Assembly: GCF_007747995.1 (NCBI RefSeq)
Contig: NZ_CP036276.1
Location: 6,562,001-6,626,000, forward strand
Length of the DNA: 64,000 nt
Direction: 5' to 3'
DNA from: Symmachiella dynata
GTDB lineage: Bacteria > Planctomycetota > Planctomycetia > Planctomycetales > Planctomycetaceae
Shown here piece after piece: positions 43,001 to 52,522 of this stretch. Under the pieces are notes generated by a model, which saw nothing but the letters and a program-made list of their open reading frames with translations, made no database searches and was not told where the DNA came from. Within the stretch, counting starts at the first letter, position 1, and the number at the start of each line of letters is the position of its first letter. A program made the translations under genes and the position numbers.

Positions 43001-44986
43001 TTAATTCGCTGGTTTCAAACCGGAGGGCAGATGCCACAGCGAGTTGAAAACGTCGGCGAATACGGTCTCTTCCTGGTATTGGTCGCCCTCTTCGTCCCGC
43101 GTGAATTTTTGCACGGCAATATCTCCCAATCGCGGAAACAACCAAGAATTGGAAGATTTGAAATCCTTTTCGTGCATCGTGTGGCCGGAATTGATGACAA
43201 CGTAGCGCCGCGGGTTCAACGGGTTGGGATAGACCAACGACAGCCCGTGCAGGTTCGGGTCATAGTCGACACCCTCGACCGTAATTTTGTCCTCAGTCCA
43301 TTGAACCGGTAGTTTGGCAAGCACTTTTGCCAATAGGGAATTCGAACCGGGATCGCCAAAGAGCACCAGGTTTTTGTTCGCGATCATCTCCTCGGTGACC
43401 TGTGTGTCGTCGACGATGAGCACTTTGCCCCGCAGCCATTTGTCGAACTCCGCTGAAAACCGGTCCAGCGTCCAGGTGGCCCAATCATGATTCGCTTGCG
43501 ACCATGGCTTGCCGGTACCCCGCACGCAGACAAACGGTTCCATAAAGGCGTCATCAATCGGGCCTTGCAGATCGTGGCGTTTGTGCAGATCAGGATTTTC
43601 CGCAAACCTTGCCGCTTGGTCCGCGGTCAGTTTTCGCCATTGCCCCTCCTCGAGAACCAGCGTCGCCCAAACCACTTCGTCGGTTTGCGGCGGCTCGAAG
43701 CTGATGGAACTGCCGTCGATGATCAGATTCGGCGAAATACGGGGATCAACTCGCAGCGCGCTGACGTTGGTCGTGGTGACCTTCAACGTGTCGTCGGCAA
43801 CGATTTCGGAGGTCACAGTCGCCGGTTGATAAACCAGCGGCATCTCCTCAATCGTCAGCCATTCGCAACGATTGTATTTCAGCGAATAAGTAATGAAGCG
43901 GATCTCCTTTTGTCCCGGCAGTGCAGGGCGGCCTGTTTGGGAATGCAGGCGATGAAACTCCATGAACTTCTTCAGGCTCTCCGGATCAAACTTGTGCCCC
44001 ATCCCCGGGCCGATCAATTGCGCGATGTTCACCCCATACTTCTTGGCGGCTGCCACGCACATTGTGCTGGCGAGCAACTGCGCGTCCTTTTCGCCGCCAT
44101 AGGTGATCACCGGCACATTGTCGGCATTGAGCGCATAGTCGACGGCATCATAAATGTGCAGCAGATAATGTTGATGGGGTGGCCGGAGTTCGGTTTGTTT
44201 TTGGTACGTATAGAAATCCACAAACCCCGCACCCGCTCCCACGGAGGACCACAGCGACGGATGATGCAGGCCCAAATGCCATGCGCCCGCTCCCCCCATC
44301 GAAAACCCCCACAACGTGATGCGGTTGTCGTCGATGTTGTAGCGGCTTTTCACGTCGGCGATCGCCTCGAACACATCAGTCTCACCCGCCCAGCGATAGG
44401 CGTTGTTGGTTCGCCCATAGACGTCGAGTTGAATCCAATCCTGCCCACTCTCCGGCGGACGGTTGTCGTGTTGCTTGATGAATGAGACCTCATTCATCCG
44501 GCCATTGCGGCCGTGCAATTTGACGTACAGCGGCCATGCTTTGTTCGATCCGGGGGTATAATTCTGCGGCATTGACAAAGCATACGGTTGGACCGACTCG
44601 TCCACACGCGAAACATAACCCCGCGCCGTCGTGCCGATTTTGGTCATCCAAGGCGATTTGCCTGCTGCCAGTTCACGGACCCGCTGTTGGCCTAACTCGA
44701 GCACCGCCAACGTCTGTTTGGCGTAGTTCTCACGATAAAACTCACTGTGCCGCGCGATCCAGTCCGCCGCCTTAGAATAAATTTGCACATCAGCCATCAA
44801 TTGCGGACCAATTTTTTGCGCATCGAGTTCAGCAATGCTCTTGTCCAATGCCGCCCGTTGTTCGCGGATCTTGGCGAGATCCTCATCCGATGCGGACTGT
44901 GCGAAAAGCGGAGACGCCGCTGCGACAACTAATAACAAAGCGATTAGCAGCCCGCGGACCGAACGTATTTTATAATGGTTCATCAT
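43001..44986 (-). CDS. Large exported prolyl-oligopeptidase/esterase-like hydrolase
   Basis: A 661-residue protein from the ATG at 44986 (an ATG one codon later is equal). Signal peptide: LLIALLLVVAAASPLFAQS. An N-terminal helical part (EDLAKIREQRAALDKSIAEL) leads to an alpha/beta-hydrolase region with LYVKLHGRNGR, the nucleophile elbow ITLWGFSMGGAGAWH, VITYGGEKDAQLLA with the acid, and GPGMGHKF with the histidine. The C-terminal part (PLVYQPATVTSEIVADDTLKV to VINSGHTMHEKDF) is a beta-rich accessory domain. It may hydrolyse peptides or acyl groups on glycans. No same-strand partner is within 250 bases. Confidence 0.8.
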   Translation of the reverse strand: MMNHYKIRSVRGLLIALLLVVAAASPLFAQSASDEDLAKIREQRAALDKSIAELDAQKIGPQLMADVQIYSKAADWIARHSEFYRENYAKQTLAVLELGQQRVRELAAGKSPWMTKIGTTARGYVSRVDESVQPYALSMPQNYTPGSNKAWPLYVKLHGRNGRMNEVSFIKQHDNRPPESGQDWIQLDVYGRTNNAYRWAGETDVFEAIADVKSRYNIDDNRITLWGFSMGGAGAWHLGLHHPSLWSSVGAGAGFVDFYTYQKQTELRPPHQHYLLHIYDAVDYALNADNVPVITYGGEKDAQLLASTMCVAAAKKYGVNIAQLIGPGMGHKFDPESLKKFMEFHRLHSQTGRPALPGQKEIRFITYSLKYNRCEWLTIEEMPLVYQPATVTSEIVADDTLKVTTTNVSALRVDPRISPNLIIDGSSISFEPPQTDEVVWATLVLEEGQWRKLTADQAARFAENPDLHKRHDLQGPIDDAFMEPFVCVRGTGKPWSQANHDWATWTLDRFSAEFDKWLRGKVLIVDDTQVTEEMIANKNLVLFGDPGSNSLLAKVLAKLPVQWTEDKITVEGVDYDPNLHGLSLVYPNPLNPRRYVVINSGHTMHEKDFKSSNSWLFPRLGDIAVQKFTRDEEGDQYQEETVFADVFNSLWHLPSGLKPAN

Positions 44987-45033
44987 GTTTGTTTTCGTCA
45001 AATTCCCAGGTGATCAATTAAACAGCCATTCCA

Positions 45034-45273
45034 CTAAGAGCCGGATCCCTCCGCTTCAAACCCGGCCTGCTTATGCGCGCCGTCACAAAACGGCCGGTTC
45101 GCCGTCTGTCCGCAACGGCAGAGTACAAAATCAGCGCGGTTGCCGACGTCGATTTCGTTTCCTTGTGAATCAACCAGCTTGACCGGTCCACTGACCAGAT
45201 ACGGTCCGCGATCGCGAACCTTGATGGTGACCGATTCCGGCATCGACTTGTTCTCTTCGCCGAGATTACTCAT
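45034..45273 (-). CDS. CDGSH iron-sulfur domain protein
   Basis: A 79-residue protein from the ATG at 45273. RNRADFVLCRCGQT-like text NRADFVLCRCGQTANRPFCD ends in CDGAHKQAGF: C-x-C-x2-T-x3-P-x-C-D-G-x-H, the signature of a 2Fe-2S CDGSH cluster with one histidine ligand. CDGSH proteins are redox or cluster-transfer proteins. The N-terminal part (VTIKVRDRGPYLVSGPVKLV) is beta-like. Its start overlaps the stop of the upstream 58-residue gene by eight bases, so the two are translated as a unit. Confidence 0.85.
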   Translation of the reverse strand: MSNLGEENKSMPESVTIKVRDRGPYLVSGPVKLVDSQGNEIDVGNRADFVLCRCGQTANRPFCDGAHKQAGFEAEGSGS

Positions 45274-45442
45274 CTTGGATGTCTTCAATCCGTTTTCGGC
45301 AAGCATCGATCTCCCGTTCCACGCGAGCGACCTCATCCGGTTCATCCGTCTGTTTTCGTGCAGATGTCAGGACCTGTTGTAGCTTGGACAATTTTTTACG
45401 CTCGACGTCCAACTGTTTCTTCTGCTTCTTATTCAAAGCCAT
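45266..45442 (-). CDS. Small coiled-coil protein coupled to the CDGSH gene
   Basis: A 58-residue protein. The start ATG is at 45442 and the TAA at 45266-45268. It begins MALNKKQKKQLDVERKKLSK and continues with a long Lys/Glu/Arg-rich helix ending IDACRKRIEDIQDE; heptad patterning suggests a coiled coil. Similar short basic proteins of the form MxLNKKQKKQL occur in planctomycetes by my recollection; function is unknown. The stop overlaps the CDGSH start, so it is probably a partner. AAGG precedes the ATG. Confidence 0.6.
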   Translation of the reverse strand: MALNKKQKKQLDVERKKLSKLQQVLTSARKQTDEPDEVARVEREIDACRKRIEDIQDE

Positions 45443-45667
45443 CGGTGATGCCTTCTTGGCAAAATTGTGATCAAAACGAACACCCTGTTTTTTGACGTGC
45501 TGCTTTGAGCAGTTCGGTTCACAACACGTTGCTTCAATTCTAACACCACAGACGACTTAGCTCCACACCCCCGCTCCAAGAGCTAAGGGCGGCCCGTTCG
45601 CATTTTCAACCGGCCATTGGTATCGTCGTAAAAAACATCCCCCCGTTGACGTTCGGGAGAAACCACC

Positions 45668-47281
45668 ATGCTTGTCGGCTATGTCAGCAACGAACGCTAT
45701 GTCGCACTGTGCGACGTCGCATTGGAATTCGCCAACGATTCGATCACCCTGCAGGCTCGCTCCTCCGCCACCGGAGCCATCCATGCCGACATCCCGCCGG
45801 GAACCTACCAGGTCGCCCTCCAGCATCCCGGCTACGGGTCGAAGCGGGTCACGATGACTGTCAATCCAGACCAACCGTATCATTTCCGGTTGCTCACAGA
45901 TTGTCTGTTGGGCTACATGTGGCCCAAAGCGGCCGCTGCCGGGGAAACCTCGGAATTTCGTGTCCATGCGGTCGAAGAGTACCGCCTGGAACTGTGGCGG
46001 TACGGAGCGGAGAAACAATTCATCCGCCGCATTGGCACCTTCGATGAACATGGTCCGCGGGCCACGATGCAGATTACCCCCGACGGCGACTACACACAAA
46101 CCGGTGTCCAGTGGAACGACCAGGGCTACAATCGCGTCGCCCAAGGCCAACACCTCAAGGCTCCCGATCATAGCGGACTGTACTACTTGCACGCCCGCAC
46201 GAAATCAGGCGACTTTTTTTCCTTCCCATGGGTCGTCTCCCCGGCGAAACCAAAATCCGCTGTCGCTGTGTTAGCCAGTGACTTGAACTGGAACGCCTAC
46301 AACAGTTTCGGCGGCCGCAGCAATTACATCATGCCGGACGAATTTCCCGCCGTGCCGATCGTCAATTCCCGCCAAGAATTGGAACGGTATACCCGCGCGG
46401 ACCATTTCAATTATGGCAGCGAAACGTATCAACCGTTGTCGCTGGATCGCCCCGAACCGTACAACCACATCGACGAACGGGAACAACTCGCCGATCCGGT
46501 CGAAAGCCGCCAAGGCTGCCATCTCGCGCCGACGGAATGGCGGTTTTTAGGGTGGATGGAACAGCAGGGACTCGATTACGACCTGTACAGCGAAAGCCAA
46601 TTTCATTTCGATCGCTTCAACCTAGATGACTACCGCACGTTAATCATCACCACGCATCCGGAGTATTGGACGCGGCACATGTACACCACGCTCAAAACCT
46701 GGGTCTACGAGCGGGGCGGGCGGCTGATTTATCTCGGTGGCAACGGTCTGAATTGCGAGGTGGAGTTCCAGGGGGACGACCATCGCGTTGTGCATCACAA
46801 CGGCGTTTGGCATCACCCGCCCATACTCGTCGAGCATTTCGGCACCCCGGAGATGCCCTACGAAAGTCGCATGCACGCGCGACTGGAATCCGAGGCGAAC
46901 CTGCTGGGTGTCGTATTCACCTTCGACGGTGCCATGGGAGCAGCCCCCTATCGCGTCGTCGACGAGACGCATTGGTGCTTTGCGGGGACGGGCCTAAAAA
47001 ACGGGGACACCTTCGGCCACGAAAGTCAAAACCGCCGCGTTCCCGGCGGAGCGTCAGGGCACGAAACCGACAAGGTCTCCCCCAGTTCGCCGAAGAATTT
47101 GAAGATCCTCGCTCAAGGGACCAACCCAGGTGCCGGCGGGGCGCACATGATTCATTATGAAACTCCGACCCACGGTGAGGTCTTTTCAGTCGGCAGCATC
47201 ACTTGGCCGGCGAGCCTGCTGATGGACGAACAGGTCTCCACCATCACCGCCAACGTCATCCGCCGCTTCGCACAGGCGTAA
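45668..47281 (+). CDS. N,N-dimethylformamidase large-subunit-like protein
   Basis: A 537-residue cytoplasmic protein. The first 80 residues form a beta-sandwich (LVGYVSNERYVALCDVALEF, GTYQVALQHPGYGSKRVTMT). The body resembles the DmfA2-type large subunit of N,N-dimethylformamidase: GLYYLHARTKSGDFFSFPWVV, YNSFGGRSNYIMPDE, FRTLI-like DYRTLIITTHPEYWTRHMY and ERGGRLIYLGGNGLNCEVEF, where the latter is the conserved GGNG core of the family. The natural substrate in planctomycetes is unknown; amide hydrolysis is plausible. The small subunit is not encoded nearby. It converges with a minus-strand gene over 214 bases that hold a palindrome. Confidence 0.72.
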   Translation: MLVGYVSNERYVALCDVALEFANDSITLQARSSATGAIHADIPPGTYQVALQHPGYGSKRVTMTVNPDQPYHFRLLTDCLLGYMWPKAAAAGETSEFRVHAVEEYRLELWRYGAEKQFIRRIGTFDEHGPRATMQITPDGDYTQTGVQWNDQGYNRVAQGQHLKAPDHSGLYYLHARTKSGDFFSFPWVVSPAKPKSAVAVLASDLNWNAYNSFGGRSNYIMPDEFPAVPIVNSRQELERYTRADHFNYGSETYQPLSLDRPEPYNHIDEREQLADPVESRQGCHLAPTEWRFLGWMEQQGLDYDLYSESQFHFDRFNLDDYRTLIITTHPEYWTRHMYTTLKTWVYERGGRLIYLGGNGLNCEVEFQGDDHRVVHHNGVWHHPPILVEHFGTPEMPYESRMHARLESEANLLGVVFTFDGAMGAAPYRVVDETHWCFAGTGLKNGDTFGHESQNRRVPGGASGHETDKVSPSSPKNLKILAQGTNPGAGGAHMIHYETPTHGEVFSVGSITWPASLLMDEQVSTITANVIRRFAQA

Positions 47282-47307
47282 GTCTTTGCTGCCGGTGTAA
47301 TATAAAA

Positions 47308-47469
47308 TTAGCCACAGATTGAACACAGATCAAACACAGATTTTGTGAGCCGTTCATCCAAGGTAAGGTTGCCCCCTCATTTGGATCAACGCGCGTCGCC
47401 CCCCTAAAAAATAACGGGACGCACACCCACTTTTTCTCTGCGTTCTATCCGTGTTCCATCTGTGGCTAA
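47308..47469. repeat. Palindromic element with 23-bp near-perfect ends
   Basis: TTAGCCACAGATTGAACACA at 47308 and TTCCATCTGTGGCTAA ending at 47469 pair with two mismatches over 23 bases, 162 bases apart. It shares the AGCCACRGATT/CTGTGGCTAA theme with 20979-21069. It lies between convergent genes. Confidence 0.75.
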
Positions 47470-47494
47470 GAATTCAAACAGCTAACGGTGGCCA

Positions 47495-47875
47495 TTAGTG
47501 CCAAGTGCCGTCTTTGCCGAGTTGAATCTTGTACTTCGCGGCCGGGTCGCCCAGGTCGAGTTTGTCTCCCACTTCCCATGCCGGTCCGGTGGAATAGGAA
47601 TTGACTCCCCGCGGCGGGTAATGGATGCGGTCCAGATTGACGTGCGGACGGTACCCATATTCGTACCAGGCTCGCTGGTCCAGCCAATAGGAATCCAAAT
47701 CTTGTTGCTTAACAATGGCTCCCAGGTCGCGCCGTCCCAGAATATTTTCTTTACCGGTGACGTTTTGAGCATCGCCGAAAGCGCCGGTGACGTCTTGCGC
47801 ATCGGCGGTCGCAGCCAACGGCGCGACGGCCAAAATGCCGGCAATCACCCATTTGATTTGCAGAATATTTCGCAT
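47495..47875 (-). CDS. Small exported hypothetical protein
   Basis: A 126-residue protein with a signal peptide (IKWVIAGILAVAPLAATADA) and GGAG before the ATG. The mature part is polar with DVTGAFGDAQNVTG repeats and aromatic-rich DSYWLDQRAWYEYGYRPHVN. No cysteine, no known motif. It is 69 bases downstream of the PDZ gene on the same strand and may be its partner in the envelope. Confidence 0.6.
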   Translation of the reverse strand: MRNILQIKWVIAGILAVAPLAATADAQDVTGAFGDAQNVTGKENILGRRDLGAIVKQQDLDSYWLDQRAWYEYGYRPHVNLDRIHYPPRGVNSYSTGPAWEVGDKLDLGDPAAKYKIQLGKDGTWH

Positions 47876-47944
47876 TGAACTTCTCCGAAAAGGTGTCTTT
47901 TTCAGTTGAGTTGATTTTGCTTATCAGAAACTCGAAAGCAGGCG

Positions 47945-48535
47945 TTATTTTTTCAACGCTTTGACTTCCGCCCGCAATTCTTGAACTTCCTTCAAAACAG
48001 CCTGCATGGTGATTTCCAGGCGTTGATTCTGTTCCATCAACCGCCGGAACATTTCGGCGTTCATGTCTTTGGCACTGACGCCGGCGAATTTGGCGGAGTT
48101 CGGATCGCGCGGGTCGCGGCGCATCATCTCGTGGATATAACTTTCGTGAAACTCCCGCAAGCTCCCCACGATGGCGGCCAGCTGCACTTCGTTGTCCCCA
48201 CGCATCACCGTAATCGTCAACGCGGAACCCGGTTTGGATTTTTCAACAGCTTCGATCAGCATTTTGGGTGATGTCAATTTTTCATCGCCCACACTGACAA
48301 TTTTATCGCCAACGCGAACCCCCGCACCCGCAGCCGGACCACCCGGAAAGACCTTCTTGACCAGGGCTCCCCCTTCAGCTTTCTCATCCAGCACCACACC
48401 GATCCAACCAGCGCTGGGCGCTGCTGCAGGTTTCGACCCCTTGTCGGCCGCGACACCCGTTGAACTTTGCCCCAAAGCCAGTCCCAAGAGCACCAGCAAG
48501 GTTGCGGCACCACCCCATTTGAGCATTGACATCAT
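47945..48535 (-). CDS. Exported PDZ-domain protein
   Basis: A 196-residue protein with a signal peptide (LVLLGLALGQSSTGVA). Residues 43-120 form a PDZ domain: AGWIGVVLDEKAEGGALVKK, GPAAGAGVRVGDKIVSVGDE and KPGSALTITVMRGDNEVQ. The end is a coiled-coil-like helix (QRLEITMQAVLKEVQELRAE). There is no protease domain, so it is an adaptor that binds C-termini of other envelope proteins. AGGAG stands five bases before the ATG. Confidence 0.82.
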   Translation of the reverse strand: MMSMLKWGGAATLLVLLGLALGQSSTGVAADKGSKPAAAPSAGWIGVVLDEKAEGGALVKKVFPGGPAAGAGVRVGDKIVSVGDEKLTSPKMLIEAVEKSKPGSALTITVMRGDNEVQLAAIVGSLREFHESYIHEMMRRDPRDPNSAKFAGVSAKDMNAEMFRRLMEQNQRLEITMQAVLKEVQELRAEVKALKK

Positions 48536-48762
48536 TGACTCCTAACCTCGATTAGTAAGCTTTAACCTGGTTTTCATGAACAAAAAGACCTGTTTCGCCC
48601 CGATTCTCCACCAGCAGTGAAGTCAATATACGTCAAAAACGTGGTCTGGGCGATGTTTGAAATTGTATCCTACTTTACGGCGTTTTGCAGCAGTTTTCTT
48701 TGATTCTTCCAATGCGCAGCCGACTGCAGGCCCGTCTGGAAAGTCTCTGCAGGCGCATGGGC

Positions 48763-50388
48763 TCAATGCGATTTCCAGAACGAGGGCACAAAGAGGACCA
48801 GAATTGCGAACAATTCCAACCGTCCCAACAACATACAAACGGTCAACAGTAATTTTCCCGCCCCGGAAAACGCCGCATAATTTTCGGTGGGACCGACCAC
48901 CCCGACACCGGGACCGATGTTGTTCAGCGTAGCGGCAACGGCGCTGGCACAATCCAACAATTTCTCCGCTCTATGTGGTCGATGTTCATCTGCCATTTCC
49001 TCGACGGTCAATGTCGTATCGCGCCATTGGTCGTCCGTTTCGATCGCCGCCAGCAACATCCAACTGCCGATGTAAATGGTGAGAATCAAACAGAAATAAA
49101 CCAAAACATCATGCCGCAACGAATTGTCCAACGTGACCCCCGCAATTCGTAATGGCCGCACCACATTCGGACGAAACGCCTGCTCGATCTCCAACCGCAT
49201 GATCTTCGCAAACAATACAAAACGAATCACTTTCAGCCCGCCCCCGGTCGAACCGGCGCAGCCTCCCACAAACATCAACAACAAAAGCAGGCCCTTGGAA
49301 AATTCGCTCCACCGATCGAAGTCATCCGTACCAAACCCGGTGGTTGTCATGATACTGACGACTTGAAAACTTGCGTTACGAAATGCATCGAGCACACTTT
49401 GATAATGCTCGATCCAAAGCAAATCCATGGTCAATATTATCGTGGCGACAAAAATGATCGTCAGATAGGCGCGAAATTCCACGTCGCTAAAGAGAGGCTT
49501 AAATCGCCCCCACCACCCCTCGCCGTACAACGGATTCCGACGGTGTAAGGTGACGAGATAAAACAACGTAAAGTTGGTCCCGGCGGCAATCATAAAAACG
49601 ATGATCGTGTATTCAATCAGCGGACTATTGAACCCGCCGACACTCCCATTGAGCGTACTAAACCCGCCGGTGGCCATCGTGGCAAACGTATGGCACAGCG
49701 AGTTATAAATGTCCATTTTTTGAACACCGGACATTCCTTCCAACTGCAGGATGCCGACCAAGATGGCGCTGAGAACGACGTAGATCACCCACATCACGAT
49801 CGCCTGTTCGCGGACGCGGGGCCGAACCGATTCAGAAATCGGTCCAGGGACCTCCCGCCGCATCAGCGCCTTACCCGCTGCTCCCAGTTGGCCCAGGATG
49901 GCGACGAACAGCACGATGATGCCCATCCCCCCCAACCAATTCGTAAAGCACCGCCAAAACATGATGCAGCGCGGAATCTCCGCAGGGTCTTCCAATTCCG
50001 TCAGCACTGAGGCTCCGGTCGTCGTAAATCCCGAAACCGACTCGAAGACCGCATCAGGGATCGACATCGGCGTCTCGGCATCCCGCATGGTGCCGGAGAA
50101 TAAGTAAGGCAACGCGCCCAGCAATCCAGCCAAGATCCAGCCCAGCCCCACGATCGCCAGGGCCTCTTTGCGTAGAATCGTGCCGTGTTCTTTCCGCCCT
50201 AGGAACGAGAGTGTGCCCCCCACTCCCAAACTGACGGCAATCGCCGAAATCAGTCCCCAAAAACCACGGTACTCAAACTCCGTCGTCTGGCCAAACTCGG
50301 GAAAAGCCCAGGGCAAGCTGAAGACCATCGACCCGCCGACCAACATCGCCAACAAGCCCAGCATGCGACACAGAAGCAGCCAATTCAT
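48763..50388 (-). CDS. trkH: TrkH-type potassium uptake membrane subunit
   Basis: A 541-residue membrane protein from the ATG at 50388. It has the four P-loop/M-segment pattern of Trk/Ktr proteins: [18 protein letters not shown] (first filter), [20 protein letters not shown] (second), [19 protein letters not shown] (third) and [19 protein letters not shown] (fourth). Ten or so hydrophobic helices occur, and [16 protein letters not shown] is the typical segment after the first filter. It moves K+ together with a TrkA-type regulator; none lies in the window. A run of ALPYLFSG is also conserved. Confidence 0.9.
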   Translation of the reverse strand: MNWLLLCRMLGLLAMLVGGSMVFSLPWAFPEFGQTTEFEYRGFWGLISAIAVSLGVGGTLSFLGRKEHGTILRKEALAIVGLGWILAGLLGALPYLFSGTMRDAETPMSIPDAVFESVSGFTTTGASVLTELEDPAEIPRCIMFWRCFTNWLGGMGIIVLFVAILGQLGAAGKALMRREVPGPISESVRPRVREQAIVMWVIYVVLSAILVGILQLEGMSGVQKMDIYNSLCHTFATMATGGFSTLNGSVGGFNSPLIEYTIIVFMIAAGTNFTLFYLVTLHRRNPLYGEGWWGRFKPLFSDVEFRAYLTIIFVATIILTMDLLWIEHYQSVLDAFRNASFQVVSIMTTTGFGTDDFDRWSEFSKGLLLLLMFVGGCAGSTGGGLKVIRFVLFAKIMRLEIEQAFRPNVVRPLRIAGVTLDNSLRHDVLVYFCLILTIYIGSWMLLAAIETDDQWRDTTLTVEEMADEHRPHRAEKLLDCASAVAATLNNIGPGVGVVGPTENYAAFSGAGKLLLTVCMLLGRLELFAILVLFVPSFWKSH

Positions 50389-50640
50389 AGAAGTTGATCT
50401 GTCGTAAACTGAGTAGTTGAAATACCGAAAGGCCGTCCGCAAGCAGGCAACCGTTTCCGCCTAAGCCGCAAAGCGCAATAGTTTAACCGGTCGCCAAGCA
50501 TCACAACAGCCTCGCTCACAAGCAGAGCCAGCAGGCCACGAATCCACGCTGAATTCGCAGTTGTTGCTGCATTTTCAGCGATTGATTTCGTATGATTCGC
50601 AGAAAAGTGGCCGATCCGTCGAAAATGAAAGCAAACCGTT

Positions 50641-51210
50641 ATGTCTCCCTCAGCCCTATTATCCGCCGAGCAATTTGCCGATCGCAAGTTCGATTTTCCC
50701 GAAGGAGGACGCTGGACGGAGTTGCACGCCGGCGAAGTCGTCACGTTGTCCCCTCCCGATGAACTGCATGGCAACGTGGTGCTCAATTTCACCAAGGCAC
50801 TCGCCACACATGCCCAACAAGTCCAAGACGGCTATGCCTGTTTCGAATTGGGCCTGATCGTGGCCCGTGCTCCCGATACCGTCTACTGCCCGGCAATCAG
50901 TTACTTTCAATCAGGCGAGCGCTTCGCTGAATTGGAGAATCTCGTCACCGAGACCCTTCCTGCATTGGTCGTGGAAATCGCCTCCACAAACGATCGTCGA
51001 CGCAATATGGCTGCGCGGATTGAAAACTATCTGAACTGGGGCATCGGCCACGTCTGGTTGGTCGATACCGATAGCCAAGAAATCCACCTTTTTCAACCCG
51101 GCATTTCCCCCATCAAACTCAGCAGCGACGAAGTGCTACACGGCGGAACGGTCCTCAGCCAATTCCGCAGTCGCGTCGAAGACCTCTTCGCCAAACCCGC
51201 ATGGTATTGA
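50641..51210 (+). CDS. Uma2-family (DUF820) restriction-fold protein
   Basis: A 189-residue cytoplasmic protein. ISYFQSGERFAELENL, LPALVVEIASTNDRRRNMAA and IENYLNWGIGHVWLVDTDSQ follow the DUF820/Uma2 pattern: PD-(D/E)xK fold with the E of VVEI and a strand ending VWLVD. Members are small nuclease-like proteins, abundant in cyanobacteria and planctomycetes, function unproven. No toxin or partner sits beside it. A short palindrome follows its stop. Confidence 0.8.
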   Translation: MSPSALLSAEQFADRKFDFPEGGRWTELHAGEVVTLSPPDELHGNVVLNFTKALATHAQQVQDGYACFELGLIVARAPDTVYCPAISYFQSGERFAELENLVTETLPALVVEIASTNDRRRNMAARIENYLNWGIGHVWLVDTDSQEIHLFQPGISPIKLSSDEVLHGGTVLSQFRSRVEDLFAKPAWY

Positions 51211-51223
51211 GAAGAAGCCGTAG

Positions 51224-51241
51224 GGCAGGCTCCCGCCTGCC
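51224..51241. repeat. Short palindrome GGCAGGC...GCCTGCC
   Basis: GGCAGGC (51224-51230) and GCCTGCC (51235-51241) form a stem around TCCC between convergent genes. Confidence 0.5.
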
Positions 51242-51277
51242 ACCGCTCAACATTTCGATCGCAATTGCAAGCAAACA

Positions 51278-52438
51278 TCACACACAACGTCCACGCGCAT
51301 CCACCGGCCAAATCTCAACCAGCGTGTCGCCCCGCACACAATGATAATGGTCAAAGAGATTCACTGTCGGATCACAATGCGACGTGACACACAACACTTG
51401 GTCCCCCACGGTCGCCCGGTACGCTGCATCGGCATACAGCAGGTGGCCATGTTCGTCACCGCGAAATTCGTATTCCGTATCCAGCGGCGCGCCGGCGGCG
51501 ATCGCCGGTTTCGGACCACGGGGGAAGAAGCATTTGTAACCCGCGTCGACCGTGGCCAATCCAGGGTGATTGGCGCTGACGATGGTCGCCAGCACAAACA
51601 GGCTAGTCTCGAATTGTAAACGTTCCTCCGGCGAAGCCGCGACCGCGTTGTAGTCGGAGTCCATGAACAAATACGACCCGCATTGCAGTTCGTTGAACAC
51701 ATCCAACGACGCATCGAACTCAAACGTCCCCGTGCCGCTGCCTGTCACAATCCGCGGTGTGAGGTCAGCGGCATCCAGTGCGTCGCACACGACACGCAAC
51801 TCAGCATTCGTCGCCAGCGCCGCCGCCCGCCGCTCGTCGTATTCGATAATGTGCTGTAGTTGCCCCGCATAAGCATGCACGCCGTGATACTCCACGCCGT
51901 CGGTCTCGCGAATCAATCGCGCCAACTCAATCGCCGATGCGGGACTGGCAACCCCCATACGGTGAATGCCCAAGTCGATTGCGACCAACACTTTTAAGAC
52001 CTGCCCAGCAGATTGTGCTGCCGCAGCGAGATCCCGTACGTTTTGCGGTTGATCGGCCACCACCAGCAAGTCGTCCGCCTGCGCGTTGATCGCCAACAGC
52101 CGTTGAATTTTCCTCGGCGCGACGAGCGGCGATGTGATCAGTACATTTCCGATCCCCGCACCAACCATGACTTCGGCCTCGCCCAACGTCGTACAACAAA
52201 CGCCAACGGCTCCGGCAGCAATTTGCCGCCGCGCAATTTCGACCGACTTGTGCGTCTTTGTATGAGGCCGCAATGCATGGGACCGCCCGGCAGCGAAATC
52301 CGCGAGTTTTTGCAGATTGCGTTCAAAGACATCCAGATCCAACAGCAAGATCGGAGTCTCCAGCAATTCGCGCGAACCGGCTTGCCCGATCAAATCGGCG
52401 TTGGGTAAATCAGCACTGGTCAAATTGGGCATGGGCAT
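51278..52438 (-). CDS. PLP-dependent D-threonine-aldolase-like enzyme
   Basis: A 386-residue alanine-racemase-fold enzyme. TPILLLDLDVFERNLQ and SHALRPHTKTHKSVEIARRQ hold the PLP lysine (K61 in the KTHK motif), the barrel continues with VDLGIHRMGV-type AIDLGIHRMG, and the C-terminal beta domain ends with CVTSHCDPTVNLFDHYHCVR, where HCDP supplies the metal in the D-threonine aldolase/DSD1 group. It cleaves or dehydrates D-3-hydroxy amino acids. No same-operon marker defines the substrate; the next gene upstream is an acyl-CoA dehydrogenase. Confidence 0.85.
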   Translation of the reverse strand: MPMPNLTSADLPNADLIGQAGSRELLETPILLLDLDVFERNLQKLADFAAGRSHALRPHTKTHKSVEIARRQIAAGAVGVCCTTLGEAEVMVGAGIGNVLITSPLVAPRKIQRLLAINAQADDLLVVADQPQNVRDLAAAAQSAGQVLKVLVAIDLGIHRMGVASPASAIELARLIRETDGVEYHGVHAYAGQLQHIIEYDERRAAALATNAELRVVCDALDAADLTPRIVTGSGTGTFEFDASLDVFNELQCGSYLFMDSDYNAVAASPEERLQFETSLFVLATIVSANHPGLATVDAGYKCFFPRGPKPAIAAGAPLDTEYEFRGDEHGHLLYADAAYRATVGDQVLCVTSHCDPTVNLFDHYHCVRGDTLVEIWPVDARGRCV

Positions 52439-52522
52439 AGGGCCTATCGGGATTCAAAGACGATGTGAGTAGCGCACCCAAGATAGCGGGCAGACCTCGT
52501 CGGAATCAACGACCAGCCGCCG

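Noticed and set aside
50641-51210. Uma2 protein as a toxin of a toxin-antitoxin pair
   Set aside because: No small partner gene sits beside it; the neighbours are TrkH and a PLP enzyme.
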